Positions 51,187 through 61,600 of a stretch of DNA of 64,000 nt are shown one piece after another. How positions within the stretch are numbered: position 1 is the stretch's first letter; each line of letters starts with the position of its first letter. A model generated the notes under the pieces. The model did no database searches, was not told where the DNA came from, and worked only from the letters and a program-made list of their open reading frames with translations. Location: NCBI GenBank assembly GCA_949592205.1, contig CATIUR010000001.1, forward strand, positions 5,000,001 to 5,064,000. The letters run 5' to 3'. This DNA is from Helichrysum umbraculigerum (taxonomy: Eukaryota > Streptophyta > Magnoliopsida > Asterales > Asteraceae). A program made the position numbers and the translations under genes.

Positions 51187-53841
51187 ATGGTTGAACAACC
51201 TGCTCCAGCTGCTCCAGCACTCCCAGAGATCGATATCTCTAAATACTTCTGGGAGCCACGTCACAACATTGTGGCGTTCATGAATACAATGGTCGAGACT
51301 TCCCGCCCGTATCGCCCAATGATCGCATTTCTTCAACGCTCGCGTATTTACAAAGCTATCACTGCAGATACTCGGATCCTGACAAATCACATTACCGAGT
51401 TTTGGGATAATGCGGTGGTCAACTATGATGAAGCTGATACTAGGATCATTTCTGCTGTCCGCGGCCGCCAAGTTATCTTTTCTGAGCAGCTTATTCGAGA
51501 TTTCTTCGAATTCGGTGATAATTCTGACATGATCACCCAGTTTTCTTCAGCTGCTATTGCTCAGGGCATGCGATCGATTGGTTATCAAGATATTCCAATT
51601 GATCAGTACAAGAAAACCTTCATGACAAAGGTCTGGAGATATCTAGCTCACATTGTCATAGTGTGCTTATCCAGTCGCAAGGCAGGTCTCGAAGGGATGA
51701 AATTTGTGACTGCCTCTGCTATTCTTGCCCTGATATACAACAAGCCCTTCAACTTCTCAGGCTATATCTTCAGGGGTTTTGTGAACAACGCTTTGGATAA
51801 TAAAGACAAATGGGCGTTGTATCCCCGATTCACTCAGCTGTTACTCAACCATTTGCACCCGGATCTTCCAGTGATCAACTCTTTTACCTACGCGCAAACG
51901 CCGATGAATACCAGAATTTATACTGCTTGTACAAAGTTTGCGAAGTCAGGCGAAGCACCGGAACGTGAGGTTGCGTTGTTCGGTCACATTGTGGATCCGG
52001 ATTATGTACCTCCTCCAGGCGAACAATTTAATGATCCACCTGCTCAGCAACCTCAAATCCCGAGGCCCCCGGTTCAGCAGCCACCCGTTCAGCAGCCACC
52101 CGTTCAGCAGCCTCCGGTTCAACAACCTCCAGCTCAACAACCGCCAGTTCAGCCTGTTGTAGCTGATCCAGAGTTGGTAGATCTCGATCTTGAGATCGAT
52201 AATTATCAGCCTTCTTCTCCACGCCCTGAATCTTCTACCCGAGGAAAAAGGCCTCGAGATGTTTCTGACATTGCTGATTTGAATCCTCTGGTCAGACGTT
52301 CCCGTACTTCCACTTCCACATCTTCTGAGCCCCTAAGGACTGAAACTCCAATCACTCCTCATCCAGCTGTCATTCAGGAGCTCCTGTCAAAGATTGAAAA
52401 GATGCAGCAGACTATGGAAGCTCAAGCATCAGTTTCTGAAGCTCAGGATGCTAGGATCTCTCGCTTGGAGAAAGAGAATGAAGAATTGAAGACAAAGGTT
52501 CTGCAGCTGGAAACCCAAGCTATTGCTTCGGGGGAGACAGCCCAACCGGCCTTAGAATCAATTCCTAGGGTTTCCGCCGAAGGCGAAGAAAATGTAAATC
52601 CTGAAAATGTAAATGCTTCTGATATTAATGAAACAACTCTTATTCTTGAGTATATTATTGAGCAACCAGGGCAACCAAAACCGTTAGCTGTAGATTACAC
52701 GTATTGTAATCTGACTTACTTTCAATCTGCGGTTGACGATGACGATCGTGCGCCTGAAGAACCTTTTGACTTCAACTCCGCTGATAATGACGATGATGTT
52801 GATGTTGAACAAGAAGAGCTTAATCCTGATGAAGAATATTCTGATTGTCCAGCCTATCCTCAAGAGGGTGTTGTATTATCGGATTCTTCAGACGATGAGT
52901 CAGGGCCAGCGTTCAATTACGTTCCAGGATCTACTTCTCAACCTGGTCCTGCTCAAGAATCCTCTGCACCCTCCAGTTCTTCACAAGCACAACCAGTCCC
53001 TGTTCGAGAAACGACAAATTACAATGACATTTTCCCTCTTGATACATCTGAATGTGTATCTTTTGACAAGGAAATGCCCATCAGAGAAAGGGATAACTGG
53101 TTTCCAAAAGGTAAAAATCCAGAACCTGCTCCAGTTACATGCAAGAAATATCAGGTTGGTCGTGATTATACAGGCCTGATAAAAAGCTGGAAGGTGAGCA
53201 AAGGAAGGTTGATGATTAAAAGACTTGACGGTATCCAGTACTTTCGTCGATCACTGAGGATATTGAGTACATTGCCAAAGCATGACATCGTTCGTCTTAC
53301 TCAGCTTCAGTTGATAAATCCTTACGATGATGGAGTTGCAGATGTTATTCAAAAGGTCATGCGTGAGGAAATTAAACGAAAGAAATATCATTATGTCAAA
53401 CCAGTACTGGGTACAAGGTACACGTTCAAGAAGAAGCTCGATCCAAAGACCAAGCAGCCAATTGTAAAAGTTCACTATCCACCTGCTAAATGTCTGACTG
53501 AAATAGCTCTGGAAACAGTTCCATTCAATCTACTGAAACGTTTTCATTACTGGGAACTGGATGCTCACACTGGCGAAGCCGTCTTAGTTTTTGTACCAGA
53601 TTCAGAGCCTCAGACAGGATCTTTGTGGGGTCTACGAAAAGCTAACTTCAGAATATTTGACCCAATGAGCTTGATTAATCTGTCAAGAGATGACATGAAG
53701 AAGCTATTCGACAATCGGATTCGCTACAATCCAGGAAACGAGTTCAACTCTGTTTTAGCGAAACGATTTCAGAAAATTGTTGATATATGCTTCACCTACG
53801 GCATACACGCTGGTGGAAACTTTCCACCTGGATGGGTTTGA
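51187..53841 (+). CDS. ORF3 (env-like position) of the SIRE/Maximus-type copia element
   Basis: 884 intact codons starting MVEQPAPAAPA. The N-terminal 280 residues (with ITEFWDNAVV, TFMTKVWRYLAHIV and LYPRFTQLLLNHL) resemble the N-terminal domain of downstream ORFs that I know from SIRE elements of Asteraceae. Then come a Pro-Gln repeat (PPVQQ units, about 280-322), a Ser/Arg segment with KRPR, a coiled coil (about 395-447, IEKMQQTMEAQ and SRLEKENEELKTKVLQLE), an acidic stretch (about 515-570) and a basic C-terminal domain (about 640-884). I see no signal peptide or membrane segment, so the name env-like refers to position only. It probably needs its own or a spliced mRNA, because it lies 2.2 kb after pol. 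Its intactness in a recent element suggests it was under selection. Confidence 0.85.
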   Translation: MVEQPAPAAPALPEIDISKYFWEPRHNIVAFMNTMVETSRPYRPMIAFLQRSRIYKAITADTRILTNHITEFWDNAVVNYDEADTRIISAVRGRQVIFSEQLIRDFFEFGDNSDMITQFSSAAIAQGMRSIGYQDIPIDQYKKTFMTKVWRYLAHIVIVCLSSRKAGLEGMKFVTASAILALIYNKPFNFSGYIFRGFVNNALDNKDKWALYPRFTQLLLNHLHPDLPVINSFTYAQTPMNTRIYTACTKFAKSGEAPEREVALFGHIVDPDYVPPPGEQFNDPPAQQPQIPRPPVQQPPVQQPPVQQPPVQQPPAQQPPVQPVVADPELVDLDLEIDNYQPSSPRPESSTRGKRPRDVSDIADLNPLVRRSRTSTSTSSEPLRTETPITPHPAVIQELLSKIEKMQQTMEAQASVSEAQDARISRLEKENEELKTKVLQLETQAIASGETAQPALESIPRVSAEGEENVNPENVNASDINETTLILEYIIEQPGQPKPLAVDYTYCNLTYFQSAVDDDDRAPEEPFDFNSADNDDDVDVEQEELNPDEEYSDCPAYPQEGVVLSDSSDDESGPAFNYVPGSTSQPGPAQESSAPSSSSQAQPVPVRETTNYNDIFPLDTSECVSFDKEMPIRERDNWFPKGKNPEPAPVTCKKYQVGRDYTGLIKSWKVSKGRLMIKRLDGIQYFRRSLRILSTLPKHDIVRLTQLQLINPYDDGVADVIQKVMREEIKRKKYHYVKPVLGTRYTFKKKLDPKTKQPIVKVHYPPAKCLTEIALETVPFNLLKRFHYWELDAHTGEAVLVFVPDSEPQTGSLWGLRKANFRIFDPMSLINLSRDDMKKLFDNRIRYNPGNEFNSVLAKRFQKIVDICFTYGIHAGGNFPPGWV

Positions 53842-53900
53842 AGGCCAGACATTTGAAGACTGAAGAAAATTGAAGAATTTTTCGAAGACCAAGCTGAAGA

Positions 53901-53912
53901 CACGGGGGAGTT
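53901..53912 (+). promoter_or_regulatory. polypurine tract of the copia element
   Basis: ACGGGGGAG two to three bases before the 3' LTR. Confidence 0.85.
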
Positions 53913-54443
53913 TGTTGGTACATCAATGTGTGTCTGTCAGTTGGTCTCAGTCTGTAATCGTGTCGAAATTGTAATTACGTATTGAATAGTTTAAGTTCTA
54001 GTTTAATTACAATTTTTGTCATCGTGCGACACAATCACTGTGTCGCAAAAGCATTCTATGCGACACAAGTCTTGTGTCGCAGAATCATCTCATGCGACAC
54101 AATGCTTGTGTCGCATAAGCCTTCATGCGACACAAAGCTTGTGTCGCATACAGTTTGGTCCAGATTATAAATAGAAGCTCGTCAGTTTCTGTTTGGGTAG
54201 CCAAAACACAAAACACACACATATCACCACGAAAATCACAGAAGAAAAACTCTATTATTGTGTTATTTTGATCTTTGTGTGTCTAGTTCAAAGTGTTTGT
54301 AATCTTCCTTGTTGATTATATATAAACTCACACTTTGTGTTTTGGTCATTTACTTGTGAACATCTAGCATATCTTGTGTATTTAATTTCCGCTTCTATAT
54401 ACAAGTTCAAGCTACTCGATTTGGTCCGTATATGGAACCTACA
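53913..54443 (+). repeat. 3' LTR of the copia element
   Basis: Same 531-bp length as the 5' LTR with four substitutions. The four palindromes (54025-54148) are unchanged. Followed by the ATTTT duplication (54444-54448). Confidence 0.95.
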
Positions 54444-54448
54444 ATTTT

Positions 54449-57209
54449 TTTATAAATGTTTTCAAGTATTTATATTAAATATTTCAAGTGAAAATATCAT
54501 AATTTAAACCGTTACTTAAACGCGTGTATTAAACGTTTAACGTCTAAATAAACGTCTAAACAATCGGGTAAACGAACGGAAAACGTAACAAATTAAATTG
54601 GGAACAAGAAAATGACCAATATACCCTTGAGTGGGCCCCCTAGGCCAGCCCCCTCCTGCACCCCATGTGATCCCATGTGACCTCACATGGTCACCTCCTA
54701 CTACACCACTCCCATTACATGCAACCCTTCACTCCATCATTTCACTCATCACCCTTTTCACTCAATCACTCCCACTTCTCTCTAAACATCTTCTCTCACT
54801 AAAAACACAGAGATTTTAACCACCTTAAACCACCACCAAGAACTACCACAACCACCATTAAACACTATCAATTTAAAAGAAGTAATCACAAGAAGGAAAC
54901 TAGGATCAAGCACCTCACTTTCATCTTCCTCTTCTTCTCATCAATCTCATTGTAAGGAACCAATTTATCTTGATTAATATACTTACATACTACTTATTTA
55001 GATGTTATTTAGCTCATCTAACATGAATATGTCCAAATATCATACTAAAAATCGTTTTTATAACACATACAAGAACATGCAAAATCTGTCTCATAAAATG
55101 CAGTTTACAAAAATATTCGTATAAAATAGAATTTTGAGAGTTAGAAGATGCATTTTTTTTTTAAATTTGCGTATTGAAAAGATCTACAACTTTCGTGTTT
55201 TGCACTTTTTCCAGAAACGTACTCATTTCTCTCTACGAGCCGATTTATAGGACTGACCTGTTAGTTTTCGATAAATTTGTTCGGAACTTTAGCGAAATTA
55301 ATTACCTATGTTAATGGACATATTGGAAGATCGAAATTTAACATGTTAGTCTAGACACTTAGTAGATCAGTTGGTAAAAGTTTTGAGGTTTGATTTGGAC
55401 TAGAGATAGGCGAAATCAGTTGGCGTAATGACCCGACATAAACCGAAAACGTTGAATCATGAAGTTTTAAGATGCGAATTTAAAACCGACACCTCGAAAT
55501 AATCCCGACATGAACCGACATATTTTATAAGCTTATTTAACTGAAATGTGGGTTGGGTAAAAGTTTCGGGTCAAACCGAGTCGGTTTGACCAAGTCAACA
55601 AAAACGGCTTGGTTTCTAAAAACGACAAAACTTACTATTTTTGAAAATTGGTAACAAAAATGGGTTTGGATGACTTAGTTAGTAACTTGGACCAAAGACT
55701 AAACTTAGAAAGTTTCCCGAATTAGAAACCGACACTTAGAACAATTTCTGAAAATAACATAAGTCTCAAGTAGAGACACTAACCTAGTGATGCTATATTT
55801 TGCCAGTGATGCTACATTTTGCTAGTGATGCCACATTTTCTGAAAATATCCTAAGTCTCAAGTAGAGACACTAACCTAGTGATGCTACATTTTGCTAGTG
55901 ATGCTAAGTATGACCAACCTTGACCAGTTTGACCAGGTTTGACCAGTTTGACCAGGTTTGACCAGTTTGACCAGGTTTGACCAGGTTTGACAAGTTTGAC
56001 CAGTTTGACCAGTTTGACCAGGTTTGACCAGGTTTGACCAGTTTGACCAGCTTTGACCAACGAGTTGACTAACTTTGACCTACGGTTTAAGACTTATACA
56101 AACTAAAATAATTGGTTTGCAACACACGATATGTACTAATGAATAGTTTACAGCAAAACAAACTTGATAATAATGTCTAAATGAATTATTAATACAAACT
56201 TTCACCAACGGGTCGTACACGTTTTTAAGAAACGAACTTGAACAATTTATTTGGACATACTAGTTGATGAACTAGCTCTAGGTGGACATTAACCCTCCAC
56301 CTACACGATTGGCTTAAGTGGACATTAACCCCCACTTATACAATCGCTATAGATGGTCTTTTAAGACATCTACTTACACAACCTTATACGTTTAGTACGT
56401 TAGAAGGTTGCGCTTTGGACTTTGCTTGTTATTTGATAATTGCTTGCTACTTGATAATCTAAGGTGAGTTTCATAGCCCCACTTTTTACTGCTTTTTACT
56501 TTGGGGTGAGAATACATGCTCTGTTTTATAAACTGTTTTACATATGAACGCAAGTAACGAAAACTCTTATACTAATTGCATGAGTAACTAAACCAAACTA
56601 CGATGACCCCTAACAAATATCATAGTACGTTAATACTAAGCGCAAACATTATGGATAGATCTATCGGGACCTGACAATCCGCCATCCGGGTTAGTCGCTC
56701 TAACCACTATACGGATGCATAATATTTTGTACAGCCGAGTGTACTGGTTACACACTCACTTGGGGTAAACAACTACGGTTAAGCTTCGGACTATGAGCTC
56801 ATGGCAATAGTATACTATGATTTACTTTGGCATTCGTGCAACTTTGATAACTATGAAATCTTGTGGTTCATACTATGATTTTAACTGCGCAAACCTATGA
56901 ACTCACCAACTTTATGTTGACCTTTTAGCATGTATTTCTCAGGTTCACATACGCAGTAGGACTTCCCACGGGAAACAAGGCAGTAGGATGCTTTTGGAAA
57001 GCATTAGCTCGAGTCGCATGTTTTCACAAACAACAAGAGATTAGATTGCATTACGATATTTTGTATCAACATTTATGTATTAGAAATCTCTAACGATTTA
57101 TGCGAACTCCAGATATTTTGTAAACATTTGAATTATGGTAATGTAATATTTTTCAAACGTCTCATATAGAGGTCGTTTGCTTTAATCTTTGTGTTGTGAT
57201 ATTTGATTT
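54449..57209 (+). repeat. 3' LTR of element D, third piece
   Basis: Continues the LTR from TTTATAAATGTTTTC to GATATTTGATTT, where element E enters. It includes TTTGACCAG repeats at 55914-56062 and the intron-like block at 56464-56942. GATTT (57205-57209) is the presumed left target duplication of E. Confidence 0.92.
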
Positions 57210-60200
57210 TGTAACAACCCCAAATTTAGGGCCAATTTAAAATTTTCCTAATTTCGTGTTTACTACTTGTATTTAATATGAAATAGGATTAAATATGTTA
57301 CTTACTTATATATATATATATATAGGTGATATATATATACACGTATACGATTCGTTCAAATCGTATAAAAACTACAATTGTACAAACATACGGACGATGG
57401 TAAAACAATTATTAAATAATGTGGAATTATTTAATTACACAAACTATTATTTTATATTATGTTTATAATATAACGAAAACGTACGTTTTAATCAAAACGT
57501 TACCGAACTCTCCGAAAACTCGACCAACAGACAAAACAAAACAAAGTTATATTGTATAACTTGAAAACAAAGTATTTTATTAAAATACTTCAACTAAATT
57601 ATCGAATAATATCTCGTATTTTAAAATGTATAATTAATCGCGTACAAAATTATTTTAACGTTTAAACGACTGGGGAAACGAACACCGCACGGAGCGCAAA
57701 CGCGAGGGAGCAAAAAGTGGTGAGACCACACCTTGGTGGCCCCACCAAAACCGGTCAAGGTGAGGGGTGCCAAACCCTCACCCTTTTGATCACTTAAGCA
57801 CACAAACACACCCTTACTCAACCTCTCTCAACTCTCTCTCTAATCTCTAGTCTCTCTCTCTATCTCGGCTCACTCTCTCTCTCTAGAAAACACCCACTAA
57901 ACGAGCTTGGATTACAAAAAGAAAAGGAGCAAAGTGATCACCACAACGAGGGCTACGATCCTATCTTTTCGGTTTCTCGATTCGACAACTTTGTAAGTTT
58001 TCCGGCGACCTTCCGAACTTTCCGATTACATTTATTTTGCTTCCATGATGTTCCCCTAGCTTTATAATGTCCAAATGATATGTTAAAACTCGTTTTTAAA
58101 ACTCGAAAGTATAAACCGAACACCTAAACTAAAAACAGTCCCCTTTCGCAATTTTTATAAAATCGTACGATCGAAACTAGCAAATATACTCTAAACATGA
58201 AATCTTCGTTTTTCCGTTGCCTACAACTTTCGTGAAGAAGGTTTACCTCCAAAACGCCCCCATTTTCCTAGAAAAATAGATTAGTGAACGTATGTTTAGT
58301 TTTAGTGACGTTAAATGAAAACCGACATCTCGAGACCCCCCGAAACGAAACGATAATTTTTCTAACGTTATTTAGCCATTTTAGAACTTGTGTAAAAGTT
58401 TCGGGTCAAACCGAGGTCGTTTGACCCAAAACCGAGCTTAAAAACGAAGTCAGCCGCTGTGTTGCATAGGACCAAACTTTCATGTGACACAAGGCTTGTG
58501 TCACATGTTGTGTCGCATGGCAACCATGTGACACAAGGGTTGTGTCGCATATTGTGTCTCATTAAGTTGCATCCATGTGACACAAGGGTTGTGTCGCATA
58601 AATCATGTGACACAAGGGTTGTGTCGCATATTGTGTCGCATTAAGTTGCATCCATGTGACACAAGGGTTGTGTCGCATAAATCATGTGACACAAGGGTTG
58701 TGTCGCATATTGTGTCGCATTAAGTTGCATCCATGTGACACAAGGGCTGTGTCGCATTTAGTGTCGCAAAAACCTAAAAACAGAGGCCAAAATCATTCTA
58801 AATGTTTAAAAATCACTTTTCAACAACCAAATCAAATACGATACGACTTATACATGAAAATACTATACTTTTGGAAGTAATACACCAATACTCGAATACG
58901 TACAAGATTATACTTAACCGAACTTGAGATTTCACTCACACACACGAGACTGCACTCGAAAATACTTAGGAGATTACACTCCAACGAACTTAAACTTGTA
59001 CAACTACACGGGATTGCACCCGATGCGAACTTATGAGTTCACTCCAAATGTTTATGTGTGGGATTACACGCAAACTAATACGAGCTTACACTCGATCACA
59101 TACGAGATTTCACTCGTACACTTTAGGGTTACACCCACTCGGATTTACATTACTTGAACGTTACACAATGCAATACCAAAGTACATTACAACTATACAAT
59201 TTCTACAAATACATAATAATAATAGATGAGATTATTATTACACACCGATACCAACGGGCCGTACAACTTTTCTACAAACTACAACTTACAAACAAATACA
59301 AACGTACAAACAACAAATGGACATTAACTAGTTTGGGAACAACTAGCATGGATACTTTACAAGTATTCCATTTACTTACTAAACCTTATGCGTATTAGGA
59401 CGCTAAGGGTTGCTAGTTCGGGATACTACTTTGCTTGCTTACTGCATTATCTGCTAGACTCAGGTGAGTCTTACAGCCCCTACTTTACTGTTTTTACTTA
59501 GGGGTGAGATGCATTACTGTTTTACATGAACACACGTACTTACTTACTGTCACGATTTACTTACTTTACTGAATTACGGATACGCCAATTGCATGAGTTT
59601 CGTTTAATCCAATGAAAGCCTCCTTAATCATAGTTGTTAGTTATGTGATAAGCGCGAGTTTTAGTATATGGATCCATATGGGACTGACAATCCCCGCCCG
59701 GGGTAGCACGCACTACCACGAACCGTTACTGTATAAACGGGCGTTTCTTACTCGTTTCGTATGAATGTTTTTGGATTAACATTCACGGGGGGTACTATTA
59801 TTTACTGTACGTTAAGCTTCAACTATGGTGGCTCATGGCAAGGGTATCAAACGGTTAGCATGACCTGCAACCACCCACTTATCAAAACTTAAGTGAACGA
59901 TTAGCATGACCTGTGATCGTTACTTACTGGCTGGCTTATGATTTACAAATACTACTTGTGTGTTCAAACTAATTACTTACTTACAAACCTGTGAGATTCA
60001 CCAACCTTTTGGTTGACCGTTTTAGTAATGCTTCTCAGGTACACAGCATCAGTAGGGATGCCCAGCAGGATAAGCTTACTTAGCTCGAGTCGCATGCATA
60101 TACAAGCTTGGAGATTTTATTACATTACTTTTGTACTAGTTGTTATGTATTAGAATCTCTAGGAATTTACACGAAACTCGAGCTTGTATTTTGAATTACT

Positions 60201-60329
60201 TATGTATTAATGTAATAACTTTTCGAACGTCTCATTTAGAGTCGTTCACTGTATCCTTTGTGCTTGTGATTATTGATTAGTAACACCCAAAACTCGCTTC
60301 CGCAAACTGTTAAATTTGGGGGTGTTACA
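57210..60329 (+). repeat. 5' LTR of element E
   Basis: TGTAACAACCCC...GGTGTTACA. In order: TA repeat (about 57307-57324), CT-rich stretch (57825-57895), a donor-like GTAAGTTTTCC at 57992, palindrome array (58483-58768), intron-like block (59464-60038, with stem-loops GTGA-GAT-TCAC at 59991-60001 and CAACC-TTTT-GGTTG at 60002-60015), conserved end. Short open frames inside are not genes. Confidence 0.93.
58483..58768 (+). repeat. 23-base palindrome array in the E LTR
   Basis: Units are TGTGACACAA, three bases, then TTGTGTCGCA; the first (58483-58505) is nearly symmetrical with TTGTGTCACA. Arms match those of the copia element more closely than those of the other gypsy LTRs. A longer block of about 95 bases containing two units is itself duplicated. 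Confidence 0.88.
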
Positions 60330-60332
60330 GAT

Positions 60333-60345
60333 TGGTATCAGAGCC
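60333..60345 (+). promoter_or_regulatory. primer-binding site of element E, initiator Met tRNA
   Basis: TGGTATCAGAGCC, three bases after the LTR. Confidence 0.92.
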
Positions 60346-60819
60346 TAAGGTTATAGTGAACTAGGTTGCATTTAGTGGACCTAGACTATGACCGTTAGGC
60401 AGTATTCCTCATTAGGTATAACTGGTTCAGGGATTACATCATACAAGTTTAATTTAACATAGCCTGATCAACTATGTACAATTAAATGAAGATGATGTGA
60501 GTTCTGAAAGGGGTTATGTTGAACAGGAATGCAATAGCTGACTCTGACCTCGAGAGAACCGGGACTTTTACTTGATTGTGCTAGACACACACTAGGCGGT
60601 TATGTGATATATATATATATATATACACATAGGCCTCTTTCCCCGATACGATACTCTCTCTCGACTACTGCGAAATTCATTTTTCAACTTACATCAAACA
60701 ACGACAACTCTATTCTCGTCGTTCTATCCTTACTCAACTTTTATGAATCCACAAATACCGACATACCACCGAAGGCTGAAACTCCTTCCCTGCCATTTTG
60801 TAGAACTACTCATTTGGAA
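60346..60819 (+). other. leader of element E
   Basis: Non-coding, similar to the leaders of elements 1 and F, with a TA run near 60606-60625. Confidence 0.6.
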
Positions 60820-61270
60820 ATGGAACACTTCTCGTCATGTGACTACACGTCAGACAACGAACAAATTAACGAAGAGCAAATCCAGTACGCGTATCTCGAT
60901 GAAGAGATAGCCCCAGTGGAAGGACTTGAGAATCACAATTTTGGACTCGTAGACATTGAAGAGTATGAAAGAGTACGAAAGAGTACGGGAGCATGCTGAA
61001 GATCTGGATGGCCGTAACTGGGAGCTGCAACTGAAATGCAAAGCTTACGAGATGGAGTTAAGGATTCTGCAAAGGTCTATCCCTGAACGAATCCGAGACT
61101 CTGTTCTCTACTTGAAGGAAGTAACTACTCATCTAAATCAACGAGTAACAGCATGGATCAAATGGATGTACCTACAAGCTATCGGAGATGCTTTGGTTTA
61201 TCCTACTCTTCGACGATACCAAGATATGCTGGAAGCTCGTTACTACCCCTACAATCTACACCAAGAATAG
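60820..61270 (+). pseudogene. accessory ORF of element E, frameshifted
   Basis: The ATG at 60820 (MEHFSSCDYTS) opens an acidic frame that stops at 60999. A second frame covers 60956-61270 and is Glu/Arg/Leu-rich with helical character. The frames overlap at a short direct repeat, GAGTATGAAAGAGTACGAAAGAGTACG (here described by position 60961-60987), so slippage in this repeat probably broke one ORF into two. It occupies the same place as the accessory ORFs of elements 1 and F, but I could not align it with them convincingly. Confidence 0.5.
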
Positions 61271-61600
61271 GTCGACGATAGCTATGACCGTAGTGTATAG
61301 CAGTTAGGCGTGTATGTAATAGGTCTTAGTTAGGACCGCTAATCCGATGGTTATATTAAAATCCCATCACATTTTGTAACTTATCTTGCTTGTCCGGATG
61401 TTCAAACTCCCGACACTTTTGTAAACTGTAAACGCCTGTAATCTTTTGAACTCGTATGCTTCAATATTAACCATCTTATTACTTTTGTTAAACTATCAAC
61501 GTGTCAAGCTTTGGCGTAGTTCCTTTGTACTTACTCAATCACCACATTCATAATTCTTGTTCAAACCCTCACATGTTCGTTATTTGTTGTTTCAAGGAAC
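61271..61600 (+). other. spacer between accessory ORF and gag of element E
   Basis: No gene seen; equivalent to 5004-5290 of element 1. Confidence 0.6.

Larger units (their letters stand above)
41574..54443 (+). mobile_element. complete Ty1/copia retrotransposon, SIRE/Maximus type, with extra ORF3
   Basis: A 12,870-bp element: 531-bp LTRs, initiator-Met primer site, gag, pol in the copia domain order (integrase before reverse transcriptase), a 2.2-kb spacer, an 884-codon ORF3 and a polypurine tract. Perfect ATTTT target duplication. The two LTRs have equal length and differ at four positions, so insertion is recent. Pol and ORF3 are open; gag has one stop. The large size, long Gag with two zinc knuckles and an ORF after pol are the marks of the SIRE/Maximus lineage. 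Confidence 0.93.
32691..57209 (+). mobile_element. element D: non-autonomous gypsy element with long LTRs (LARD-like), split by three insertions
   Basis: It comprises a 5' LTR (32691-36054), a 2.3-kb internal region without gag or pol (36055-38366) and a 3' LTR in three pieces (38367-38491, 41160-41573, 54449-57209). The pieces add up to about 3300 bases, so the last 60 or so bases of the LTR are expected after element E, outside the window. Its LTR is clearly related to that of F, so it may have moved using proteins of F-type elements. Confidence 0.85.

Noticed and set aside
51938..52222. Overlapping frames on both strands in copia ORF3
   Set aside because: Shadow frames of the PPVQQ repeat region of ORF3.
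57621..57821. 66-codon minus frame repeated at 63457-63657
   Set aside because: Again the two LTRs of one element (E); no domain and antisense to the LTR promoter region.
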